Shown: positions 1-5,256, counted from the stretch's first letter. The stretch is DNA of 5,256 nt from Candidatus Gastranaerophilales bacterium (GCA_947630355.1 CANRHJ010000130.1:1-5256); one strand, 5' to 3'. Made by a program: numbers and translations. Notes: generated by a model from the letters alone, not told the origin.

Positions 1-408
1 GTAGACATTAACGGCAAAATCTTAGGTACTCATAACGGTTTTTGGAATTATACAATCGGTCAAAGAAAAGGAATAGGAATTGCAGCTCCCGAACCTTTAT
101 ATGTTAAGGAATTGAGAAAAGATACAAATGAAGTAGTCGTTGCATATAAGATTGACTCATTAAATAAAGGTCTGATAGCAAAAGATGTAGTATTTAACGC
201 AATAGATGAATTAAAAGAGCCTTTAAACTGCGCTGTTAAAATCCGCTCTTCTCAAGAACCTAAAGATGCTTTAATTAAGCCTCTGAACGAAAATAGGGTT
301 GAAGTAACATTTACTGATTTACAAAACCCTATTGCCATAGGTCAATCAGCTGTATTTTATTTAAACGATACTGTTTTAGGCGGCGGTATTATAGAAAGTG
401 TAATGTAA
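1..408 (+). CDS. mnmA: tRNA-specific 2-thiouridylase MnmA, C-terminal part (5' end outside window)
   Basis: MnmA is the cytoplasmic enzyme that adds sulfur to C2 of the wobble uridine (U34) in tRNA-Lys, -Glu and -Gln, using ATP and sulfur relayed as a persulfide. The reading frame is open from base 1, and 135 codons precede the TAA at 406-408. Visible residues 9-35 contain the family signature G-T-H-N-G-F followed by Y-T-I-G-Q-R-K-G-I-G-I and E-P-L-Y-V, which marks the junction into the C-terminal beta-barrel domain. The rest (about residues 36-135) fits that barrel and ends in a short G-G-G-I-I-E strand. The N-terminal ATP-pyrophosphatase domain and both catalytic cysteines lie upstream of the window and cannot be checked. 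An ATG at 112 is internal to the domain and is not a real start. The stop codon overlaps the bioB start, suggesting one transcript. The identification is firm for the part seen. Confidence 0.93.
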   Translation, partial: VDINGKILGTHNGFWNYTIGQRKGIGIAAPEPLYVKELRKDTNEVVVAYKIDSLNKGLIAKDVVFNAIDELKEPLNCAVKIRSSQEPKDALIKPLNENRVEVTFTDLQNPIAIGQSAVFYLNDTVLGGGIIESVM

Positions 409-1319
409 TGAATAAAGAAAAATTATTAAAATTATACAATTCTGATTTGAAAGAACTTTTACATATTTCTTCTCAATTTATGTCATCCGATATTGAGTTA
501 TGCTCGCTTGTGAACGCAAGAAACGGGAAATGCTCGCAGGATTGTAAATATTGCGCCCAAAGCGCTCACTATAGAACAGATATAGAAGATTATCCCTTGA
601 TAAAAAAACAAGAAGTTATAAAAGCCGCAAAAGAAGCAAAATCTCACGGCGTTATAAGGTTCGCCGTTGTTACTTCAGGAAAATCACCGAATGAAGAAAA
701 CTTTGATAAAATTCTTGAATTTATTGATGAACTAAATAAAATTCAGGGAATAAGAAGCTGCGCATCCATAGGAATTCTAACTGATGAACAGGCAAAGCTT
801 CTGGCTAGGCACGGTCTGAAAAGATTTCATCATAATATAAATACCGCAGAATCTTATTATAAAGATATTTGTACGACTCACAGCTGGCAAGATAGATATA
901 ATACCTGCAAACTGGTTAAGAAATACGGCATGGAATTATGCTGCGGAGTTATTTTAGGTATGGGTGAAACCATTGAACAAAGAGTTGAAATGGCGCTTGA
1001 GCTGGCTGAAATTCAACCTGATTCCATTCCGATAAATATTTTAATGCCTATAAAAAAGACTCCGTTTGAAAACTTCATTGATAAAATTGATGAAAAAAAC
1101 ATTTTAAGAACGCTTGCCGTATTTAAAATAGCAAATCCCAAGTCTGTCTTGCGTTTTTGCGGCGGAAGACTGCGTTTAAGCGAAGAAAATCAGGAACTTG
1201 CTTTAAATACTTGTGTTGAAGGGATTTTAACAGGAAATTATTTGACTACAACAGGAAAAACTCCCGAAGAAGATGTTAAAACCGTTGAAAAATTAAAGAA
1301 AAATCTTGTAATTATTTAA
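408..1319 (+). CDS. bioB: Biotin synthase BioB (radical SAM)
   Basis: BioB converts dethiobiotin to biotin, the last step of biotin synthesis, by radical SAM chemistry with sulfur taken from an auxiliary [2Fe-2S] cluster. The 303-residue protein is a single TIM-barrel domain. The radical SAM motif C-x3-C-x2-C is at C42, C46 and C49 (C-S-Q-D-C-K-Y-C, then A-Q-S). The expected [2Fe-2S] ligands are present: C118 (R-S-C-A-S-I-G), C178 (L-C-C-G-V-I-L-G-M-G-E) and R254 (F-C-G-G-R), matching E. coli C128, C188 and R260. It is somewhat shorter than E. coli BioB (346 aa), mostly at the termini. The substrate loop reads H-H-N-I-N-T (141-146) where E. coli has N-H-N-L-D-T. The ATG overlaps the mnmA stop (TAATG), and only a weak GAAAG precedes it, so translation is probably coupled to mnmA. 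No other biotin gene is in the window. HydE- or PylB-like relatives are less likely because all BioB cluster ligands are kept. Confidence 0.94.
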   Translation: MNKEKLLKLYNSDLKELLHISSQFMSSDIELCSLVNARNGKCSQDCKYCAQSAHYRTDIEDYPLIKKQEVIKAAKEAKSHGVIRFAVVTSGKSPNEENFDKILEFIDELNKIQGIRSCASIGILTDEQAKLLARHGLKRFHHNINTAESYYKDICTTHSWQDRYNTCKLVKKYGMELCCGVILGMGETIEQRVEMALELAEIQPDSIPINILMPIKKTPFENFIDKIDEKNILRTLAVFKIANPKSVLRFCGGRLRLSEENQELALNTCVEGILTGNYLTTTGKTPEEDVKTVEKLKKNLVII

Positions 1320-1490
1320 TCATTTGATATATTTGAAAGTTTATACAAAATTGATTTGACTCGTTTTTCAATAATGGATGAAATACACTGTTTAACGTTC
1401 CGTTTAATTGATTAAAGGTCTGAAAAATACTCATAGATAAATCAAAGGAATAAAGACAGCTGTAAAAAATTATAAATAAAATGTGCCTGA
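1320..1490. other. Intergenic gap between convergent bioB and prepilin-like gene, no gene seen
   Basis: This AT-rich stretch separates the ends of two convergent genes. I see no credible coding frame, RNA gene or GC-rich terminator hairpin. The only symmetry noticed is an all-AT inverted repeat, TTTAAT / ATTAAA, at 1403-1416 with a two-base loop, too weak to call a terminator. Confidence 0.6.
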
Positions 1491-2108
1491 TTAAATTTTA
1501 TACGGGTAGTCTTCTTTAAACTCCCAATTATCCATTGACAAAAGAGCGGTACATTCATGAGGGATGAATTTACACCTGTTTAAAGCTTCTTCTCTTGTTA
1601 TTTTACGTGCCGTATAAAAAGAAGGCGCAATTTTACCATTTATACGGTCGGGCTGAGAATAAGGACAATATAAAAAATCAAACTGGTCTATCCCCCATGT
1701 ATTCGGTTTTTTATCTCCGTTTAGGTCAACACCAATATCTACGCAGCCTCCAAACCAAACAAATAAATTCATTCCGTCCGTTAAATATACGTAAAACTTA
1801 TTATCTTTTTTTTCTGTTTTCATATAATTAAGGTATGGTAAAAGATACTGATTGGAAAACTTTTCCGCAGTATCTGCTTTATCAGGTTCAGCTGCATTAG
1901 ATGCCGATTCAGCCCATATCTCCCAATCATCACCCATTGCTTTTGACTTGATGCTTGCCTGACATAAAACCGAATATGCTTTTTTTAGTTTAGCACTCGA
2001 CTCCTGTCTTCTTGAATTGGCTATCACGTTTGGTATTGTTATAGCCGCTATTACACCAATTATAACTAACGTTATAAGAACTTCCGAAAGTGTAAACCCC
2101 CTTTTCAT
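1491..2108 (-). CDS. Type IV prepilin-like / pseudopilin protein (prepilin-type N-terminal methylation domain)
   Basis: This 205-residue protein has a class III (prepilin) signal: a four-residue leader M-K-R-G, predicted cleavage G4|F5, Glu at mature position 5 (E9), and a hydrophobic helix over about residues 5-29 with the usual Pro at mature position 22 (P26). It should be processed by a prepilin peptidase, held in the inner membrane and possibly assembled into a type IV pilus or type II secretion pseudopilus. After the helix comes a charged linker (31-45), then a globular part with a motif at 127-145 (D-L-N-G-D-K-K-P-N, later G-I-D-x-F-D-F) and a tail with C-T-A-L-L-x-M-D-N-W. The start is supported by AAAAGGAG at 2117-2124, eight bases upstream. 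No pilus assembly gene is in the window, so its exact role (major pilin, minor pilin or pseudopilin) is unknown. It diverges from the XRE gene at 2255. Confidence 0.88.
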   Translation of the reverse strand: MKRGFTLSEVLITLVIIGVIAAITIPNVIANSRRQESSAKLKKAYSVLCQASIKSKAMGDDWEIWAESASNAAEPDKADTAEKFSNQYLLPYLNYMKTEKKDNKFYVYLTDGMNLFVWFGGCVDIGVDLNGDKKPNTWGIDQFDFLYCPYSQPDRINGKIAPSFYTARKITREEALNRCKFIPHECTALLSMDNWEFKEDYPYKI

Positions 2109-2116
2109 TAATAATT

Positions 2117-2124
2117 CTCCTTTT
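2117..2124 (-). promoter_or_regulatory. Strong Shine-Dalgarno of the left prepilin-like gene
   Basis: AAAAGGAG read on the - strand lies eight bases before the ATG at 2108-2106. It is the strongest ribosome binding site in the window and fixes the start of the prepilin-like gene. Confidence 0.75.
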
Positions 2125-2150
2125 GTACGTCAATTTTTTATTTGTTTAAT

Positions 2151-2179
2151 ATTGTAATACATCATTATTATTAATGCAA
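2151..2179 (-). promoter_or_regulatory. Candidate sigma-70-type promoter for the left prepilin-like gene
   Basis: Read on the - strand, TTGCAT (2179-2174) and TACAAT (2156-2151) are separated by exactly 17 bases. The -10 box matches consensus at five of six positions and the -35 box only at its first three. Transcription would start near 2144, giving a leader of about 36 bases that contains AAAAGGAG. The region is AT-rich, so chance matches are common. Confidence 0.45.
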
Positions 2180-2189
2180 CACATTAGAT

Positions 2190-2204
2190 ATATAAAATTT
2201 ATAT
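2190..2204. promoter_or_regulatory. AT-rich inverted repeat, possible operator between divergent genes
   Basis: ATATAAA and TTTATAT form a perfect 7-bp inverted repeat around a single A at 2197, with a further G/C match at 2187 and 2207. It lies in the 146-base gap between the left prepilin-like gene and the divergent XRE gene, just upstream of the candidate prepilin promoter. An XRE dimer could use such a site, but perfect short palindromes arise by chance in sequence this AT-rich. Confidence 0.3.
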
Positions 2205-2254
2205 CCCGTAACACAGGCTTAAATAAAATTACAAAAAAGAGTTAAATTGTATAT

Positions 2255-2566
2255 ATGAAAAAACTATTCGGAAAAAGACTTAGAGAATTAAGAATTCAAA
2301 AAGGATATACACAAGAAAGGATGTCCGAATTAATTTGCATAAAACCTGAAAATTACTGCAGGATTGAAAACGGATTATCTTTTCCAAAACCCGAAAATAT
2401 AGAAAAAATTTCTAAAATATTAAATGTGGCCATATCGGAATTATTTATATTCGAGCATCTGCAAAATTATCAAACAATATTATCAGATATTGAAAATATT
2501 TTATATAAAGACAAAGAAACATCAATATTAGTTTACAAATTCTTAAAAAGCATCGGGAAAATATAA
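2255..2566 (+). CDS. XRE-family helix-turn-helix transcriptional regulator (103 aa)
   Basis: A small cytoplasmic DNA-binding protein of the XRE/Cro-C1 family (HTH_3-like). The five-helix domain spans about residues 5-64: R-L-R-E-L-R near the N-terminus, Y-T-Q-E-R-M-S-E-L for the first helix of the motif (18-26), the recognition region I-K-P-E-N-Y-C-R-I-E-N-G (29-40), then a helix ending L-N-V-A-I-S-E-L-F (56-64). The remaining 39 residues are probably helical and may mediate dimer contacts; no ligand-binding or protease domain is seen. The upstream Shine-Dalgarno is poor (AAAGAG some 13 bases away). The gene diverges from the prepilin-like gene and likely controls it or itself, by position only. 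A different frame stays open from the stop region to 2625 (see findings), so the C-terminus may be frame-shifted. A toxin-antitoxin role is not supported because no toxin partner is adjacent. Confidence 0.88.
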   Translation: MKKLFGKRLRELRIQKGYTQERMSELICIKPENYCRIENGLSFPKPENIEKISKILNVAISELFIFEHLQNYQTILSDIENILYKDKETSILVYKFLKSIGKI

Positions 2567-2621
2567 CTGTAGAAGAAGTCATATTTGCCATTGAAAAGAT
2601 TTTAAAAATATTAATAATCCG

Positions 2622-2840
2622 CTAAAATTTTAAAATATTTCCAAGCGGGATTTCAAGTGAATTTGTTAAATCTACTATTTTTTTAACCGTTAAATTTTGC
2701 TCGCCGCGTTCTACTTTTCCTATGTAATTAGTGTGTACATTTGCCAACTCTGCATATTTTTCCTGCGAGAGTTGTTTTTTCGTACGTTCAACCCTAAAAT
2801 TTAAGCCAATTTGTTTTAAAACCTCTTTGTAGTCATTCAT
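2622..2840 (-). CDS. Small XRE-family helix-turn-helix regulator (72 aa)
   Basis: This protein is almost only a DNA-binding domain. An XRE fold fills residues 8-72, with I-G-L-N-F-R-V-E-R at the start, the motif L-S-Q-E-K-Y-A-E-L-A (24-33), the recognition region V-H-T-N-Y-I-G-K-V-E-R-G-E (35-47), and a final helix ending I-L-K-F. Minimal XRE proteins of this size usually act as dimeric repressors or restriction-modification controllers; no methylase or nuclease gene is nearby. Its start is 65 bases from the start of the divergent prepilin-like gene, and the space between holds a strong promoter overlaid with symmetric elements (2852-2894), so it probably represses that gene and perhaps itself. 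No good Shine-Dalgarno precedes the ATG. It is convergent with the other XRE gene and differs from it clearly in sequence, so the two are not a recent duplication. Confidence 0.88.
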   Translation of the reverse strand: MNDYKEVLKQIGLNFRVERTKKQLSQEKYAELANVHTNYIGKVERGEQNLTVKKIVDLTNSLEIPLGNILKF

Positions 2841-2851
2841 AAAAGAAATTT

Positions 2852-2894
2852 TATACTATTGACAATGTGTATTCTATACCATTATAATAGTGTA
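2852..2894. promoter_or_regulatory. Candidate tandem operator for the XRE repressor
   Basis: Two 20-base units, starting at 2852 and 2875, share the pattern TATAC.ATT...A..GTGTA (14 of 20 positions identical) and repeat with a 23-bp period, roughly two helical turns. Unit one contains ATTG-A-CAAT (2858-2866) and unit two contains ATTATAAT (2881-2888), each symmetric. A further GTAT-TCT-ATAC lies at 2869-2879, and outer arms at 2852-2860 and 2886-2894 match at 8 of 9 positions when inverted. Unit one covers the -35 box and unit two covers the -10 box. That is the expected position for repression by the adjacent 72-residue XRE protein. Binding itself is inferred. Confidence 0.5.
2859..2888 (+). 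promoter_or_regulatory. Consensus sigma-70-type promoter of the right prepilin-like gene
   Basis: An exact TTGACA (2859-2864) and an exact TATAAT (2883-2888) are separated by 18 bases, directly upstream of the prepilin-like gene at 2906. The predicted start of transcription, near 2894-2895, leaves a leader of only about 11 bases that is mostly the ribosome binding site AAAGAGG (2894-2900). Full matches to both boxes suggest high intrinsic strength, as expected for a promoter held in check by a repressor. Confidence 0.75.
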
Positions 2895-2905
2895 AAGAGG
2901 ATTTT

Positions 2906-3559
2906 ATGAATAGACAGAAAAAGTACGGTTTCACTATTTCAGAAGTACTTATAACATTATGTATAATAGGAATTATTGCTGCAATAATGATACAGACATT
3001 GGAAAGATATCATCAAATGGCAAGAATTGTTGCTTGGAGGCAAGCATACTCTATGGTAGCAAATGCACTTTTAGTTATGAAAAGTGATATGGTAGATGTC
3101 ACAGGAGAGAAAGATGCCGTTGATACTTTTGCGAAATATTTAAAAGCAGTAAAAATATGCGATACCCTAAAAGCAAGTGAACAAGGCTGCAGAAAAAACC
3201 GTGATCCTATTAAAAATTTTAAAGGAGATGTTTTATATGGTTCTCTTGACTCAGCGGGCGGAGGCTGCACTTCTATAATATTACTTAACGGGGTTACTTT
3301 GTGTCTTGATTCTTATGGTACGGCCGCTCCTTTATGGTTTGATGTAAACGGGCAAAAAGGGCCTAACCGAATAGGATACGATTTATTTCAAGCAAATGTT
3401 AACTTTCCTGACTACAGAATAATGCCGGCAAACGGTTGGACTTCTAGTTACGGACCTGTAAACAGTCAAATGATTGGAAGGGACTATGGTAACGGAACTT
3501 GTCAGACTATTGATAACGGTGCCGGCTGCAGTTCATACTATTTAACCCATGATAAATAA
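2906..3559 (+). CDS. Type IV prepilin-like / pseudopilin protein (prepilin-type N-terminal methylation domain)
   Basis: A 217-residue protein with a class III signal: leader M-N-R-Q-K-K-Y-G, predicted cleavage G8|F9, Glu at mature position 5 (E13), and a hydrophobic helix to about residue 31. The Pro normally at mature position 22 is replaced by Q30. The globular part has seven Cys in total (C20 in the helix; C85, C95, C121, C133, C199 and C208 outside), allowing disulfides after export. It carries F-D-V-N-G-Q-K-G-P-N at 145-154 followed by G-x-D-x-F (157-161), the same motif as the left prepilin-like protein. The C-terminus is rich in Gly, Ser, Asn and Tyr and lacks the Trp-containing tail of the left one. 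The start is backed by AAAGAGG five bases upstream and a consensus promoter. Its role is likely a pilus or pseudopilus subunit; no assembly ATPase or secretin is nearby to decide. Confidence 0.87.
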   Translation: MNRQKKYGFTISEVLITLCIIGIIAAIMIQTLERYHQMARIVAWRQAYSMVANALLVMKSDMVDVTGEKDAVDTFAKYLKAVKICDTLKASEQGCRKNRDPIKNFKGDVLYGSLDSAGGGCTSIILLNGVTLCLDSYGTAAPLWFDVNGQKGPNRIGYDLFQANVNFPDYRIMPANGWTSSYGPVNSQMIGRDYGNGTCQTIDNGAGCSSYYLTHDK

Positions 3560-3629
3560 ATTTATAAGGTAAAATTCATATGTTTAACAATAAGTTCTTT
3601 TTCATATAGTCTTTTAATGCCGCATAGCA

Positions 3630-3644
3630 AAAGCAATATGCTTT
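3630..3644 (+). terminator. Weak hairpin between convergent genes
   Basis: AAAGCA-ATA-TGCTTT forms a 6-bp stem with a three-base loop, followed by AATTT on the + strand. It lies 71 bases past the right prepilin-like gene and just before the end of the convergent DXS-like gene. The stem is short and the T tract is broken, so this is only a possible terminator. Nothing else was recognised in 3560-3658. Confidence 0.25.
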
Positions 3645-3658
3645 AATTTCAATAAATA

Positions 3659-5256
3659 TTACTTAATAAATTCTTTAATGACATTTGCCAGATTTTCCGA
3701 TGAAATGCCGTTTTCTTTCAACAGTTCATCAGCATCAAAATCCGTATGGAATGCTTTAGATATGCCGTAATTTAAAACTTTCATATCGCTGTTTCCATAG
3801 AACGATGCAATATTTTGTCCAAAGCCGCTCATAAGTTCGCCATCTTCTATTGTAATAACAAGTTGATGTTTATCCTTTAATTTATTTAGCAATTCTTCGT
3901 CTAATCCTGTCAAAAATCTCGGATTTATAACCGTAATATCAAGTCCTATTTCATCTTTGACTTTTTGTGCGGTTTTCATCGCTAACGGCATTAAGACGCC
4001 AACAGCGAATAAAGCTACCTTAGACCCTTCTTTTTCAACTTTATTCTTATTGTATTTTGAATAATCGGTTTCGTCTTTAACTCCTGTTTCAGGCAGATAG
4101 GCAGGCACTCTGATTCCAACGGGATGTTCTTTTTGCTTGGTTGCAAATTTGAACATTTGGAAATATTCTTCTTTAGTTGTCGGTGCTAAATAGATTAGGT
4201 TCGGAATATGCGCAAACATCTGAATATCACATAAGCCGATATGAGTATTGGAATTTAGCCCATATACTCCGGGTTGCAACACAAGCATAGTTGCAGGAGC
4301 ATCATTTAAGCATAAGTCGTGAGATATTTGATCATAAGTTCTTTGAAAGAATGGTGCAAAGGTACTAAATACAACAGTTCCGCCATTTCTCGCAATTCCT
4401 GTGCTCATAGCAACCATATTTTCTTCTGCAATTCCGACATCAATAAATTGACCTCTATTAACGTATTCTTCCCTTACTCCTTTTACCATTCCAAGCCCCA
4501 TAGGAGTAGCCGCATTTAAAACTATTGCTTTAGGGTTTGTATCAAGCAATTCCTTAATGCTGTCAAATACGGGGTCATCGATTTCTTGCATCTTATACTT
4601 GGGGCTTCCGTCTTCTACGTTAAACGGGCCGCCTGCGTGCCAAGATTCTCTGTCTTTTTCGGCATATGGTAAACCCTTTCCTTTTATTGTATGGATATGT
4701 AATACTATCGGGTGGTTAATATCTTTTACGCTTTTGAATAAATCAACAAGGCTTTTTATATCGTGGCCGTTATCTAAATATTTGTAGTCCAAGCCGAAGG
4801 ATTTGAATATATTATTTGTGGAATTTCCGTTAGTTTCTCTTAATTCTTTTAAAGTTTTATACATACCGCCATGATTTTCTGCGATACTTTGGTCATTGTC
4901 GTTTAGAATAATAATTAAGTTTTTATTATATTCTCCCGCATAGTCTAAGCCTTCGAGTGCTTCTCCGCCTGATAAAGAGCCATCTCCGATAATTGCAACT
5001 ATATTACCGTTTGCGCGCCCTAAATCCCTTCCCTTAGCAAGACCCAAAGCTAAAGAAACAGAGGTTGAAGTGTGTCCTACGGTAAAAATATCGTGTTCGC
5101 TTTCAAGAGGATTTGTGTATCCGGTTACATCGCCAAAATGATTGCTGTCTAAAAATGCTTCTTTTCTGCCCGTTAAGATTTTATGCGGATAACACTGGTG
5201 TGAAACATCAAACACTATTTTATCTTTAGGGGAATCAAAAACATAATGAAGTGCAA
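3659..5256 (-). CDS. dxs: DXS-family thiamine-diphosphate enzyme (1-deoxy-D-xylulose-5-phosphate synthase or divergent paralogue), 5' end outside window
   Basis: DXS condenses pyruvate with glyceraldehyde 3-phosphate, the first step of the MEP isoprenoid pathway and a source of thiamine and pyridoxal precursors. The frame stays open to the right edge, giving 531 codons; about 60-90 N-terminal residues are missing. The GTG at 5215 is an internal Val in V-F-D-V-S-H-Q-C-Y-P-H-K-I-L-T-G-R. Counting that Val as 1: the cofactor motif G-D-G-S (77-80) with N-D-N-D (105-108), H193 (E. coli H299), the pyrimidine-domain Glu E264 in I-A-E-E-N (E370), R292 (R398), H325 (H431), and a transketolase C-terminal domain from about 395. 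Against E. coli, several substrate residues are changed: Y392 to F286, R420 to Q314, D427 to N321 and R478 to A372. The gene is therefore surely in the DXS/transketolase family, but true DXP synthase activity is uncertain. It resembles, from memory, a DXS-like branch common in Firmicutes. The promoter is not visible. Confidence 0.85.
   Translation of the reverse strand, partial: ALHYVFDSPKDKIVFDVSHQCYPHKILTGRKEAFLDSNHFGDVTGYTNPLESEHDIFTVGHTSTSVSLALGLAKGRDLGRANGNIVAIIGDGSLSGGEALEGLDYAGEYNKNLIIILNDNDQSIAENHGGMYKTLKELRETNGNSTNNIFKSFGLDYKYLDNGHDIKSLVDLFKSVKDINHPIVLHIHTIKGKGLPYAEKDRESWHAGGPFNVEDGSPKYKMQEIDDPVFDSIKELLDTNPKAIVLNAATPMGLGMVKGVREEYVNRGQFIDVGIAEENMVAMSTGIARNGGTVVFSTFAPFFQRTYDQISHDLCLNDAPATMLVLQPGVYGLNSNTHIGLCDIQMFAHIPNLIYLAPTTKEEYFQMFKFATKQKEHPVGIRVPAYLPETGVKDETDYSKYNKNKVEKEGSKVALFAVGVLMPLAMKTAQKVKDEIGLDITVINPRFLTGLDEELLNKLKDKHQLVITIEDGELMSGFGQNIASFYGNSDMKVLNYGISKAFHTDFDADELLKENGISSENLANVIKEFIK

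Noticed and set aside
1403..1416. Inverted repeat TTTAAT-TG-ATTAAA as a terminator after bioB
   Set aside because: The stem is all A/T, the loop is only two bases and there is no following T tract; chance is likely in this composition.
1595..1831. Open frame of 78 codons on the + strand
   Set aside because: It lies antisense inside the left prepilin-like gene, has no recognisable domain or ribosome site, and the opposite strand has a clear family match.
2255..2840. The two XRE genes as a toxin-antitoxin or restriction control pair
   Set aside because: Both proteins are DNA-binding domains of the same family; no toxin, methylase or nuclease gene is adjacent.
3013..3270. Open frame of 85 codons on the - strand
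   Set aside because: It is antisense to the right prepilin-like gene, whose prepilin signal, promoter and ribosome site are convincing.
1491..3559. The two prepilin genes as an inverted duplication or mobile element
   Set aside because: Beyond the N-terminal helix and one short motif the proteins differ, and no terminal repeats, transposase or integrase were seen.
4319..4787. Two open frames on the + strand (4319-4519 and 4557-4787)
   Set aside because: Both are shadows within the DXS-like coding sequence and resemble no known protein.
5213..5215. GTG as the start of the DXS-like gene
   Set aside because: The frame continues to the window edge with A-L-H-Y-V-F-D-S-P-K-D-K-I, matching the DXS family, so this GTG is an internal valine.

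Overview
The window is AT-rich bacterial chromosome carrying seven protein genes, two of them cut by the window edges. The best guess for the source is a gut-type Gastranaerophilales ('Melainabacteria') or a similar low-GC host-associated lineage. This rests on the N-terminal style of the two prepilin-like proteins (G|FT[LI]SEVLITL), their shared C-terminal D-x-N-G-x-K-x-P-N motif, and small XRE regulators beside them. It is an inference from remembered family style, not a database result.

Layout from left to right: (1) the 3' end of mnmA (tRNA 2-thiouridylase) runs on the + strand, and its stop codon overlaps the start of bioB (biotin synthase) by one base. (2) After a 171-base gap with no recognisable gene comes a block of four small genes. 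It is arranged almost as a mirror image: prepilin-like gene (-), XRE regulator (+), XRE regulator (-), prepilin-like gene (+). Each prepilin-like gene is transcribed away from an adjacent XRE gene, so each pair shares one intergenic control region. (3) After a short gap between convergent genes, most of a DXS-family thiamine-diphosphate enzyme lies on the - strand; its start is beyond the right edge.

mnmA and bioB look like housekeeping genes that are probably co-transcribed. The middle block is the most unusual part. Two secreted, type IV pilin-like proteins each face their own candidate repressor. The right-hand control region has an exact TTGACA / TATAAT promoter overlaid by two symmetric elements spaced 23 bp apart, which is where a small XRE repressor would be expected to bind. 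The DXS-like enzyme keeps the cofactor-binding residues, but several residues that bind the DXP-synthase substrates are replaced, so its usual label should be treated with caution.

No tRNA, rRNA, CRISPR array, insertion sequence or phage gene was seen.
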